Source: an uncultured Bacteroidales bacterium (lineage in GTDB: Bacteria > Bacteroidota > Bacteroidia > Bacteroidales > P3). From it: a stretch of DNA of 40,123 nucleotides. Of this stretch, positions 13,385-21,603 are shown piece by piece. The notes below the pieces were generated by a model that saw only the letters and a list, made by a program, of their open reading frames with translations, was not told where the DNA came from and ran no database searches. The stretch is taken from contig CALDHX010000020.1 of assembly GCA_937901525.1 (NCBI GenBank), positions 1 to 40,123 on the forward strand. Reading direction: 5' to 3'. The stretch's first letter is position 1. Every line of letters begins with the position of its first letter. Made by a program: the position numbers and the translations under genes.

Positions 13385-15014
13385 TCAGTGCAGCTTCACT
13401 TGGATTTTCATCAGAAAGCATTTTAGCTATTTCAATCACTCTCTCTTCTTTGGAAAGGAGAGTGATTTTTGATTCTGTTTGATTTTCTATATCACTCTTA
13501 TAGACTTTGAATTGATAATCTGCCTTTGCTGCTATTTGAGGTAGGTGTGTTATGGCTATGATTTGACGGTTTTCTGCCATAGTCTTCATTATCAAAGCAA
13601 CCTTTGAGGCTATATCTCCTGATATTCCACTGTCTATTTCATCAAAAATAAGGGTTGGCATATTGTCTTTTTCAAGATGAATTGCTTTTAAAGCGAGCAT
13701 TAGTCTTGATAATTCTCCTCCTGAGGCTACTTTGTTTAAACTTCTAAATTGATTGGCAAGGGTTTTATTGGCATTGAAAAGAAATTCCACCTCTCCTGCT
13801 GATTGATTAAGTTTTTGTGGTTCTTCTACTTCTATTTTCAAGACAGCATTTTTCATTCCCATTGCTTCAAACAATGGTAAAAGGGATTTTTCTACTTTGA
13901 GGGCTGATTCTTTTCTTGCTTTAAATATTTTATTTGATAGGTTTTCTAATTCTTTCTTTAATTTATCTTCTTGTTCCTTTAATTTTGAAATCTCAAATTC
14001 TAAGTCGGAGTTTTGATTTATTTTATTTGATAGTTCTTCTTTTATCTTTAAGAGTTCTTCTACTGTTTCTACATTGTGTTTTGCTTGCAATTTAAAGATT
14101 AAATCTAAGCGTTGAGAGTTTTCTTCTAAGAGTTGAGCATCAAAGACAACCGAATCGTTAAAGGTTTGCAATTCATTGTATATGTCTTTTAGTTCTATGA
14201 ATGAAGATTCTATGCGTGAGTAGAGTTCTTGTGTGGTTTTGTTTAGGCTTTCTATTTTTGAAATATTGTTTTTTATCTCATAAAGATTTGGAATAACGCT
14301 CGGATAGTCTTCTGTTTCAAAAAGTGAGAGTGAGGAAAGGATTTGAGTTTTTATGTTTTCACTATTTGACATCAAATCTACACTTTCTTGTAATTCTTCT
14401 TCCTCTCCTTGTTTTAGGTTTGCTTTTTCCAATTCCTCATATACGAAATTTATATAGGCACTTTCTTTTTCAAATTCTAAGAGTTGAGTTTGTAGGTTAG
14501 TTATTTGAGAGGAAAGAGAAGTGTAAAGACGATATTTTGTGGAATAATCCTTTAAGATTTCTTTGTCTTCAAGATGTGAATCGAGTATTGATAGTTGAAA
14601 TGTTTTATCGTTAAGATTGATTGTATTGTGTTGCGAGTGAATATCTACCAAGCTATCTCCTATTTGTTTCATTACATTAAGGCTTACGGGCGTATCATTT
14701 ATGAAGGCTCGCGATTTACCACTTGGTAGGATTTCTCTACGAAAGGTGGATTCTTTATCAAAGTCTAAATCATTTTCTTCAAAGAATGTTTTTAGTTTAT
14801 CGCTGATAGAAAAAACAGCTTCTATAAAACATTTCTTTTCCTTATCAAGAAGCACTTCGCTATCGGCTCTTTGTCCAAGCACTAAGGCTAAGGCTCCAAG
14901 CATTATTGATTTTCCTGCTCCTGTTTCTCCACAAATAGAGGTAAATCCTTGTGAGAGATTTATGTTTGTGGAACGTATCAATGCATAATTTTCTATTTGT
15001 AAAGACAGTAGCAT
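13359..15014 (-). CDS. recN: DNA repair protein RecN
   Basis: A 551-residue SMC-like protein acting in double-strand break repair, where it aids RecA-dependent recombination. Walker A GETGAGKS (29-36) follows LQIENYALI; coiled-coil arms occupy about 150-380; the signature ASGGELSRLMLALK and Walker B TLIFDEIDSGISG lie in the C-terminal half, followed by ITHLPQIAAKADYQF. Length and motifs are standard. It is the last gene of the purA-recN run, 15 bp after the FAH hydrolase, and its end overlaps the end of the convergent YD-repeat gene by 26 bp. Confidence 0.96.
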   Translation of the reverse strand: MLLSLQIENYALIRSTNINLSQGFTSICGETGAGKSIMLGALALVLGQRADSEVLLDKEKKCFIEAVFSISDKLKTFFEENDLDFDKESTFRREILPSGKSRAFINDTPVSLNVMKQIGDSLVDIHSQHNTINLNDKTFQLSILDSHLEDKEILKDYSTKYRLYTSLSSQITNLQTQLLEFEKESAYINFVYEELEKANLKQGEEEELQESVDLMSNSENIKTQILSSLSLFETEDYPSVIPNLYEIKNNISKIESLNKTTQELYSRIESSFIELKDIYNELQTFNDSVVFDAQLLEENSQRLDLIFKLQAKHNVETVEELLKIKEELSNKINQNSDLEFEISKLKEQEDKLKKELENLSNKIFKARKESALKVEKSLLPLFEAMGMKNAVLKIEVEEPQKLNQSAGEVEFLFNANKTLANQFRSLNKVASGGELSRLMLALKAIHLEKDNMPTLIFDEIDSGISGDIASKVALIMKTMAENRQIIAITHLPQIAAKADYQFKVYKSDIENQTESKITLLSKEERVIEIAKMLSDENPSEAALTNSRELLS

Positions 15015-15029
15015 AATTTTCTATTTTTT

Positions 15030-15644
15030 TTATTTTATTTCACACTTTAATATTTCTTTTCCTTCTAAACTTCCTATGAGTTTATCTCCTATTTCTATTG
15101 AGCCTACGCCTGAGGGTGTGCCGGTAAATATCAAATCTCCTACTTTTAGAGATATGAATTGAGAGATATATGAAATTATTTCGTCAACAGAAAAAATCAT
15201 TTGTGAGGTATTGGCCTTTTGAACTATGTTTCCATTTTTCATTAGTGAGAAATCAAGCTCTTGAATATCTTTTCCTAATTCTTTTAAGGAGAAAAATTCA
15301 CTAATAGGTGCAGAATAGTCAAAGGCTTTTGAGAGTGTCCAAGGTAAAGACTTTTCTTTTTCCTTTTCTTGCAAGTCTCTACAAGTAAGGTCTAAGCCTA
15401 TGGCTACTTCTTCATAGTAATTCTTTGCACAAGAAACAGGTATGCTTTTCCCTATCTTAGATATTTTCACTACTAATTCTAATTCATAGTCTATTTTATT
15501 GGAAAAATCCGGATAATAAAAAGCCTCTCCTCCTTTAACCAAAGCAGTGTCGGGTTTAAGGAATAAAACCGGATTCTCTGGTCTTGAATTATTCAATTCC
15601 TCTATATGCTCGGTGTAATTTCTTCCTACACAAATGATTTTCAT
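15030..15644 (-). CDS. Fumarylacetoacetate hydrolase-family protein
   Basis: A 204-residue FAH-fold enzyme. It starts KIICVGRNYTEHIEEL and has metal ligands E54, E56 (YELEL) and D85 (IGLDLTCRD), followed by FTGTPSGVGSIEIGD. The small size matches bacterial FAHD1-like acylpyruvate hydrolases or oxaloacetate decarboxylases. The substrate is unknown. It is separated by only 2 bp from the exonuclease gene upstream, so it is part of the same transcript. Confidence 0.9.
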   Translation of the reverse strand: MKIICVGRNYTEHIEELNNSRPENPVLFLKPDTALVKGGEAFYYPDFSNKIDYELELVVKISKIGKSIPVSCAKNYYEEVAIGLDLTCRDLQEKEKEKSLPWTLSKAFDYSAPISEFFSLKELGKDIQELDFSLMKNGNIVQKANTSQMIFSVDEIISYISQFISLKVGDLIFTGTPSGVGSIEIGDKLIGSLEGKEILKCEIK

Positions 15645-15646
15645 TC

Positions 15647-16459
15647 TTAGTTATTTTTTAAGAGTTTACGTGTTCTGATTTCGGTAATTAGCTTTTTGGT
15701 TGATAAAGGAAAGTCGGAATTCATCATCCAAGAATAATAAGCTGGTTCTATTTCAAAAACCTTTTCTACTTCAAGACCTTTATGCTTTCCAAAGTTAAAA
15801 CATTCTTTATTATCTTTGTTGTAATAGATATGTCCTACTAAATCTGCCCAAGAGCCTGTTTTTGTAAAAGCTGCAAGCTTATTCATATCATTTACAATAG
15901 GTGTTGAGATTTTTCCTTCTGCATCTTCATACTCTACTCCTTGGTATCTTTCAAGTTGTTGTTTAAATACTTCAAGGGTTGCACGAGTATCTGCATTTGC
16001 ACTATGAGCATCTTTCAATTCTTTATCGCAATAGAATTTATAAGCTCCTTTTAAGTTTCTTGGCTCCATCTTATGGAATATGTTTTGCACATCTATTATT
16101 CTACGATTATGCAAAGAAAAATCTACTCCTGCTCTTAGAAATTCTTCTACTAAAAGTGGCACATCAAACTTATTGGAATTGTATCCACAAAGGTCTGAAT
16201 TGCCAATGAAATTCATCAATTCAGGTGCAAGTTGTGTGAATGTAGGACAATTCTCCACATCTTCATCTCTTATTCCATGGATTGCTGTTGTTTCTTCCGG
16301 TATATGCTCTTGTGGATTGATTCTATATAGTTTTTCAATCTCACTTCCATCGGGCATAACCTTTATTAAACAAAGCTCTACTATTCTTGCCTTGCCTACA
16401 ACTAATCCTGTTGATTCTATATCAAAGACAATTAAGGGTTTTGAAAGTTTTAATTGCAT
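15647..16459 (-). CDS. DEDDh 3'-5' exonuclease (DnaQ-like)
   Basis: A 270-residue DnaQ-family exonuclease with all active-site residues: D13 and E15 (FDIESTGL), D99 (NKFDVPLL), H152 and D157 (DAHSANADTRATLEV). Residues about 190-270 form an extra domain with FNFGKHKGLEV...YYSWMM, resembling the short DUF3820-like domain that often follows DnaQ-type nucleases in Bacteroidetes. It likely trims DNA or RNA 3' ends, as a proofreading-like or repair exonuclease not fused to a polymerase. It lies 7 bp after the first FKBP gene. Confidence 0.9.
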   Translation of the reverse strand: MQLKLSKPLIVFDIESTGLVVGKARIVELCLIKVMPDGSEIEKLYRINPQEHIPEETTAIHGIRDEDVENCPTFTQLAPELMNFIGNSDLCGYNSNKFDVPLLVEEFLRAGVDFSLHNRRIIDVQNIFHKMEPRNLKGAYKFYCDKELKDAHSANADTRATLEVFKQQLERYQGVEYEDAEGKISTPIVNDMNKLAAFTKTGSWADLVGHIYYNKDNKECFNFGKHKGLEVEKVFEIEPAYYSWMMNSDFPLSTKKLITEIRTRKLLKNN

Positions 16460-16466
16460 AGAAACC

Positions 16467-17348
16467 TTATTTTGCAGCTGGTATTATATCAACTAATTCC
16501 AATTCAAATACAAGTGGTGAAAATGGTGGTATTTCTCCTCTTTGTCTTGCTCCGTATGCTAAGGCTGATGGTATAACAATGACTGCTTTTTCACCTTTTT
16601 GCATTAGCTTCACTCCTATTTCAAATCCTTTTATCATTTGTCCTTTTCCTATTGTGAAGCTTAATGGTTCGTTTCTTGGAATTGAAGAGTCAAATACTTT
16701 TCCATCAAGGAATTTTCCTGTGTAATGTACTTTTACTTGATCGTTTGCTTGTGGCTTTTCTCCACTTCCTGAGGATAGTTTCTTGTAATAAATATCATCA
16801 AAAGGAATATTTGATATTTGATTCTTTGAAAGATATTCTAATACTCTATCCATCTCTACTAATTGTAGGCTATCGTTTATTCTCATTTGTTCTTTACGAA
16901 TAGAGTCTTGTTCTTTTTGAAAATCTTCCATTGTTAAGGCTTGCACTACTTCTACTTTGTAGTAAGCATATTCATTTTCTTTAAAGAATGGTGGCACTTG
17001 TTGCACTTTCTTTATTGAATCGTATGAAAAGGCAAAGGTATAGGTTTCTCCTTCTTTCATTAGGAATAATCCGTCTATTAAATCGCCTTGGAATGCACGG
17101 TTTTGAGACATTGCAGCAAACATTGGTGCTACGGGTTGATTAGAATTGTCAAATATTAATGAGTCTCCAAAGGCTACTGAATAGTGTCCTTTTACTACTG
17201 TGCCTTCTGTTACTTGTTTTCCCGAAGGATTTGATTTCTCAATTCTGTAATTCACTCCCGATTTATCGGTTTTAAATCCTTCTGGTAATTGTGCGTAAAT
17301 TGTTGTTGCAAATAATGTTGCTAAAAGAATGATACTTAATTTTTTCAT
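16467..17348 (-). CDS. Exported FKBP-type peptidyl-prolyl isomerase
   Basis: A 293-residue protein with signal peptide MKKLSIILLATLFATTIYAQ. The C-terminal FKBP domain (about 190-290) is canonical: VKVHYTGKFLDGKVFDSS, GKGQMIKGFEIGVKLMQKGE, IPSALAYGARQRGEIPPFSPLVFELELVDI. A second, degenerate FKBP-like domain occupies about 30-140 (VVKGHYSVAFGDSLIFDNS), with a charged helical linker between. It should assist folding of periplasmic or outer-membrane proteins. No lipobox, unlike the next two paralogues. Confidence 0.9.
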   Translation of the reverse strand: MKKLSIILLATLFATTIYAQLPEGFKTDKSGVNYRIEKSNPSGKQVTEGTVVKGHYSVAFGDSLIFDNSNQPVAPMFAAMSQNRAFQGDLIDGLFLMKEGETYTFAFSYDSIKKVQQVPPFFKENEYAYYKVEVVQALTMEDFQKEQDSIRKEQMRINDSLQLVEMDRVLEYLSKNQISNIPFDDIYYKKLSSGSGEKPQANDQVKVHYTGKFLDGKVFDSSIPRNEPLSFTIGKGQMIKGFEIGVKLMQKGEKAVIVIPSALAYGARQRGEIPPFSPLVFELELVDIIPAAK

Positions 17349-17372
17349 GTCTGATACGTTTTTATTTATTTT

Positions 17373-18215
17373 CTATTTTTTTACTTTTACTAAATATAAA
17401 TCAAATATTAATGGTGTATATGGGGCTATTGCTCCGTAACCCGATTCTCCGTAGGCTATCTTTGAGGGAATTAATATCTTCATTCTCTCTCCTTCTCTCA
17501 TATATGATAGGCCTTCACTCCAACCTGCTATCAATCCATCGTCTCCTAATATAAATTCAAATGGACTTCCATCGGTATTTTTATCTAATACTTTATAGGT
17601 TGTATCGCTTACAGAATAATATACTGAAATTGTGTCTTCATATTCTGCTTTTAATTTGTCGGTTGTTTTGTGTTCTAATATATATAAGCCACTTGGTTTC
17701 TTTTCTGCATTAGGATATTTCCTTTCTACAAAGCTTGCTAAAACCGAGTCTTCTATTCTTTGATTTTCTATTACTTGTTTGTCGTGTTCGGATAGTTCTT
17801 TTTGTGATATTATTTGATGTATTTTTAGGTAGAATATTATTCTATCACCAGGTCTTGTTACTATGTTTTCTGCAAATGGCAATATGCTATCTACCGGTGG
17901 CTCTATTATGATGGAATCGCCTATATGTGTGTTTAATAATAGTTTATCAAAATCGCTAATTGTATCGGAATTGACTTTGAATAATCTGTTTGGACTTCCA
18001 AAGTTAGTGTACAACACGCTATCGTTTTGACGTATTTCTATTTCTCCAAGTATTATATCTCCTACTTTTACTTTGGGTGAGGTTTTGTTTTCAATGCAGT
18101 GTTTGTATTTAAAACCTTTTTCTGTTACTATAAAGTCTTCTTTTACAGTTTTATCAATGCAGGAAACTACGCTTAATGTCAATATGCTGATTAATAATAA
18201 TCTTATATGTTTCAT
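17373..18215 (-). CDS. FKBP-type isomerase lipoprotein
   Basis: A 280-residue lipoprotein (lipobox LSVVSC, C19). The C-terminal FKBP domain ends with GLIAGWSEGLSYMREGERM and IPSKIAYGESGYGAIAPYTPLIFDLYLVKV; an N-terminal domain with SPKVKVGDIILGEIEIRQN appears to be a degenerate FKBP-like copy. It is the middle member of a three-gene FKBP array, 24 bp from the next gene, and is predicted to act in the envelope as a foldase. Some aromatic active-site residues may be changed, so isomerase activity is uncertain. Confidence 0.85.
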   Translation of the reverse strand: MKHIRLLLISILTLSVVSCIDKTVKEDFIVTEKGFKYKHCIENKTSPKVKVGDIILGEIEIRQNDSVLYTNFGSPNRLFKVNSDTISDFDKLLLNTHIGDSIIIEPPVDSILPFAENIVTRPGDRIIFYLKIHQIISQKELSEHDKQVIENQRIEDSVLASFVERKYPNAEKKPSGLYILEHKTTDKLKAEYEDTISVYYSVSDTTYKVLDKNTDGSPFEFILGDDGLIAGWSEGLSYMREGERMKILIPSKIAYGESGYGAIAPYTPLIFDLYLVKVKK

Positions 18216-18227
18216 TGGTTTTGGAGT

Positions 18228-18785
18228 TTAATTTTCTATTTCTATTTCATATATTAGTGTTGTTGAAGGTGGTATTCTTTTGCCATCTCCTGACAATCCA
18301 TAGGCTAAGCTTGAAGGTATTATGATTCTTGCTTTACAATTGTGATAAAGATGTGTTAGAGCTATTTGTAGGCCTAAGGGTGCTTCGGATTGTGAACCCA
18401 TTTGAAGATGTAATTTTCCATCTTTTTGACTATCATAAACCACCGAACCATCTAATAATGAGCATTTATATGATAGTGTAATTTTTTCTTTGTTTTTTAT
18501 TTTTTTTTCTTCGCTTTTTGAAATTATTTCATAGAAAATTCCATTTTTTTCTATGACTTTCCAAGAGTTTCTTTCTATGTAGGATTTTATTTTTTCTAAT
18601 TCTTTTTTGATTACTATCTGATTGGTTTTAACTAAGCTTTCTTCTATTTTTTCATTACGCATTCTTATTGAGTCTTCCTTAGTTGGAATCTTTTGTGTTA
18701 GGTCTTCTTCGCGATAGTTTCTACCACAAGAAAGGTTTAGAGTGATTAGTAGCAATAAAAGAATTATCTTATTGTTGTGTTTCAT
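18228..18785 (-). CDS. FKBP-type isomerase lipoprotein, GldI-like
   Basis: A 185-residue lipoprotein (LNLSC, C20) with a charged helical stretch (about 22-75) and one FKBP domain: ITLSYKCSLLDGSVVYDS, LGLQIALTHLYHNCKARIIIPSSLAYGLSGDGKRIPP split around residue 150. The domain end resembles GldI of Flavobacterium gliding systems, but no other gliding gene is here, so that name is not assigned. Its start overlaps the end of the DHH phosphoesterase gene by 17 bp, which implies coupled translation. Confidence 0.82.
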   Translation of the reverse strand: MKHNNKIILLLLLITLNLSCGRNYREEDLTQKIPTKEDSIRMRNEKIEESLVKTNQIVIKKELEKIKSYIERNSWKVIEKNGIFYEIISKSEEKKIKNKEKITLSYKCSLLDGSVVYDSQKDGKLHLQMGSQSEAPLGLQIALTHLYHNCKARIIIPSSLAYGLSGDGKRIPPSTTLIYEIEIEN

Positions 18786-19791
18786 GTAGGTTTTGTTTGA
18801 TTTGTGTTTCTAATGTTTCTATTGTTTCTTCAAGCGATAGGCTACTATTGCCTCCTGCGGCTAATATATGCCCTCCTCCATTCCAATATTTGTTTGCAAA
18901 TTGATTTACGTCTTTTTGTGGTGTTGTTGAACGGAAGGATAATCTAATTGTGTCTTGACGTTCTGATAATAGGACTGAAAATTCTATGCCTTCTATGCGT
19001 AAGGGATAGTTTACAACGCCTTCTAAGTCTCCTTTTTGAAAGTTAAATTGACGCAATTCTTGTTTTGAAACTGATATATAAGCTGCTTTATATTCTGGTA
19101 AGACTCTTAGTTTTTCGCTTAATAGGTATCCTAATAATTTTAGTCTATTTTCTGAGCTAAGGTCAAAGACTTGACGTTTCAAGGGTGCTATTTCTACTCC
19201 TAATTCTACTAATTCGCCTGCTACTTCAAAGCAATCTTTTCTTGAACAAGAGTAAGAAAATGAGCCTGTGTCGGTACATAAGCCTGTGTATAGGGCTTGT
19301 CCTATTTTTACATCTATTTTTGAGGCATCTATTTGTTTTATGATTTTGTAGGTCAATTCGGCTGTTGAAGAGGCTTGCGAATCGGAAAATGATAGGTCAA
19401 ATTCTTCTGGGTCCATGTGGTGATCTATCAAAATCTTTGGTGTGGATAGTTCTCTTAGTATTGATTCTAATTCTTCGCTTGTACGAGAAATTCTATTTAA
19501 GTCCATAAAAATGAGCAATTGTGCTTGCTGAATGATTTGTTTTGCATTCAACAAGCCGTTGCTCGATATAATGTGGTTTACTCCTTCAAATAGAAAAGAT
19601 AGGTTTTGAGGATATTCGTTAGGATAGATTATGGTTAGATTTTTCTTTCCTTTGTTTTCTAAAAATCTATATAGTCCTACGCTTGATCCTATTGCATCTC
19701 CATCGGGATTGAAGTGTGATAATATTACTATATTATCTTTTTCTTCAATCATTTTGGAAAAGCGTTCTATATCTTCTTTGTTTAGTAGCAT
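18769..19791 (-). CDS. DHH-DHHA1 phosphoesterase (NrnA-like)
   Basis: A 340-residue phosphoesterase of the DHH family, probably hydrolysing nanoRNA, pAp or cyclic-dinucleotide products in the cytoplasm. Metal-binding motifs: HFNPDGDAIGSS (26-37), D97 in FMDLNR, and DHH at 123-125 in LIDHHMDPEEF; the DHHA1 domain carries NGGGHILAAGG near residue 310. It lies 13 bp after dnaJ and overlaps the FKBP lipoprotein gene downstream. Confidence 0.92.
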   Translation of the reverse strand: MLLNKEDIERFSKMIEEKDNIVILSHFNPDGDAIGSSVGLYRFLENKGKKNLTIIYPNEYPQNLSFLFEGVNHIISSNGLLNAKQIIQQAQLLIFMDLNRISRTSEELESILRELSTPKILIDHHMDPEEFDLSFSDSQASSTAELTYKIIKQIDASKIDVKIGQALYTGLCTDTGSFSYSCSRKDCFEVAGELVELGVEIAPLKRQVFDLSSENRLKLLGYLLSEKLRVLPEYKAAYISVSKQELRQFNFQKGDLEGVVNYPLRIEGIEFSVLLSERQDTIRLSFRSTTPQKDVNQFANKYWNGGGHILAAGGNSSLSLEETIETLETQIKQNLHETQQ

Positions 19792-19804
19792 ATTTTCTTA
19801 GGGT

Positions 19805-20959
19805 TTATGAAAACATATTTTTCATTTTTTCAAAGAAACTCTTTTCTTTTGCGTTTGGTTTTGGTTTAAAGGTGTCTAATTTTGATAGTTCGTCTAATAG
19901 TTTCTTTTCTTCTTTTGTGAAACTCTTTGGAACCCATACATCTACTCTTACAAGTAAGTCTCCTCTTGAATATCCGTTTACATCTGGTAGGCCTTTGCCT
20001 TTTAAACGGAAGACTTTGCCTGATGGCATTCCTTGTTCTATTTTGAATTTCACTTTTCCGCTTAGTGTTGGCACTTCTATTGTTGTGCCTTGTACGGCTT
20101 CGGAGAATGTGATGTAGGTTTGCATACAAAGGTTGTTGCCATCTCTTTCAAATACTTCGTGTTTTTGTTCTTCTATTACTACTATCAAATCTCCATTTAT
20201 ACCATTTCTTGCTCCTGCGTTACCTAAGCCTCTCATTGCAAGTTGCATTCCGTCTTGAACGCCTGCTGGTATTTTGATTTCTACGATTTCTTCGCTTTGA
20301 ACTATGCCTTCTCCTCTACATTCTGGACATTTGTCTTTTATTATTGTGCCTTCTCCGTTGCAATGTGGACAGGTTGTTTGAGTTTGCATATTTCCAAGTA
20401 TTGTTCTTTGTACTTGTATTATAACTCCTGAGCCTCCACAGTGTGAACATGTAATTTTTTCTGAGCCAGCTTTTGCTCCGCTTCCTTTACATGATGAACA
20501 TTCTACGTATTTTTTGACTTTGATTTTCTTTTCTACGCCTTGTTCTATTTCTTCTAAGCTTAGTTTTACTCTTATGCGAAGGTTTCCTCCTTTATTTACT
20601 CTTTTTCCACCTCTTCCATTGCTTCTTGATCCAAAACCGCCAAAACCACCAAAGCCTCCTCCAAAAATATCGCCAAACATAGAGAATATATCGTCCATAT
20701 TCATGCCTGCTCCACCGCCAAAACCGCCTTGTCCATCTACGCCTGCGTGTCCGAATTGGTCATATCTTGCTCTTTTGTCTTTGTCTCTTAATACATCGTA
20801 GGCTTCTGCTGCTTCTTTGAATTTTTCTTCTGCACTTTTGTCTCCCGGATTTTTATCTGGGTGATATTTTATTGCTAATTTTCTATATGCTTTTTTTAAT
20901 TCGTCTTCGGTTGCGTCTTTTGAAACGCCAAGGACTTCATAATAATCTCTCTTTGCCAT
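19805..20959 (-). CDS. dnaJ: Chaperone DnaJ (Hsp40)
   Basis: A 384-residue type I Hsp40 that delivers unfolded proteins to DnaK and stimulates its ATPase. The J domain has the HPD motif (YHPDKNPGDKSAEEKF), then a Gly/Phe-rich region rich in GGFGG, then four zinc repeats CSSCKGSG, CSHCGGSG, CPHCNGEG, CPECRGEG, and a C-terminal substrate-binding domain. It is complete and 24 bp downstream of grpE. dnaK is not in the window. Confidence 0.98.
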   Translation of the reverse strand: MAKRDYYEVLGVSKDATEDELKKAYRKLAIKYHPDKNPGDKSAEEKFKEAAEAYDVLRDKDKRARYDQFGHAGVDGQGGFGGGAGMNMDDIFSMFGDIFGGGFGGFGGFGSRSNGRGGKRVNKGGNLRIRVKLSLEEIEQGVEKKIKVKKYVECSSCKGSGAKAGSEKITCSHCGGSGVIIQVQRTILGNMQTQTTCPHCNGEGTIIKDKCPECRGEGIVQSEEIVEIKIPAGVQDGMQLAMRGLGNAGARNGINGDLIVVIEEQKHEVFERDGNNLCMQTYITFSEAVQGTTIEVPTLSGKVKFKIEQGMPSGKVFRLKGKGLPDVNGYSRGDLLVRVDVWVPKSFTKEEKKLLDELSKLDTFKPKPNAKEKSFFEKMKNMFS

Positions 20960-20983
20960 GGTTATTTTTTCCTTTTGTGTGGG

Positions 20984-21541
20984 TTACATTGCAACAACTA
21001 CTTTTGCATATCTTATTACTTTGTCATGCAAATAGTATCCTTTTGTTGTTTCGTCTAATACAATGCCTTTTTGTTCTTCACTTGCTGCTGGCATTTGTGC
21101 TATTGCTTCATGTAGGTTTTCATCAAACTTTTCTCCTTTTGCATTCATTGGCTTTAAGCCTTTTTGTGTAAGGATTGTCATTAGTTTGTTGTAGATTAAT
21201 TCTATACCTTCTTTGGTTTTTGCAAATTTTTCGTCTTCTAATTTGTCAAAACTCTCTAAGGCTCTTTCATAATCATCTACTACTGGTAGTAAGTCTTTGA
21301 TTGTGCTTTCTGCTGCGTTTTGAATAAGTTCAAATTTTTCTTTTGATGCTCTTTTTCTATAATTTTCAAAGTCTGAATACAACAAAAGATATTTTTTATT
21401 TAATTCTTCTAATTTCTCTGCTAAGTTTTCTTCTACGGTTTCTTGTTGTTGAGTGTTTTGTTCTTCTTGTGGTAATTCATTTTGTTCAACAGTTGCTTGT
21501 TGTTCTTCCATATCCTTCTTCTTTTTTTTCTTATTAAACAT
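20984..21541 (-). CDS. grpE: Nucleotide exchange factor GrpE
   Basis: A 185-residue cochaperone that releases ADP from DnaK. After an acidic, Gln-rich N-terminus come a long helix (LAEKLEELNKKYLLLYSDFE, NYRKRASKEKFELIQNAAE) and the beta domain ending GYYLHDKVIRYAKVVVAM. I chose ATG at 21541 (MFNKKKKKKDMEEQQ); the open frame extends to a TTG at 21607 that would overlap the upstream gene and adds no family-like sequence. grpE and dnaJ sit inside the long purA-recN run with no visible heat-shock promoter of their own. Confidence 0.95.
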   Translation of the reverse strand: MFNKKKKKKDMEEQQATVEQNELPQEEQNTQQQETVEENLAEKLEELNKKYLLLYSDFENYRKRASKEKFELIQNAAESTIKDLLPVVDDYERALESFDKLEDEKFAKTKEGIELIYNKLMTILTQKGLKPMNAKGEKFDENLHEAIAQMPAASEEQKGIVLDETTKGYYLHDKVIRYAKVVVAM

Positions 21542-21603
21542 AATTATTTTATGTATAAATGTATGTAATTTTCGTTCCTTTTCTTGATTTCTATGACATT
21601 TTG

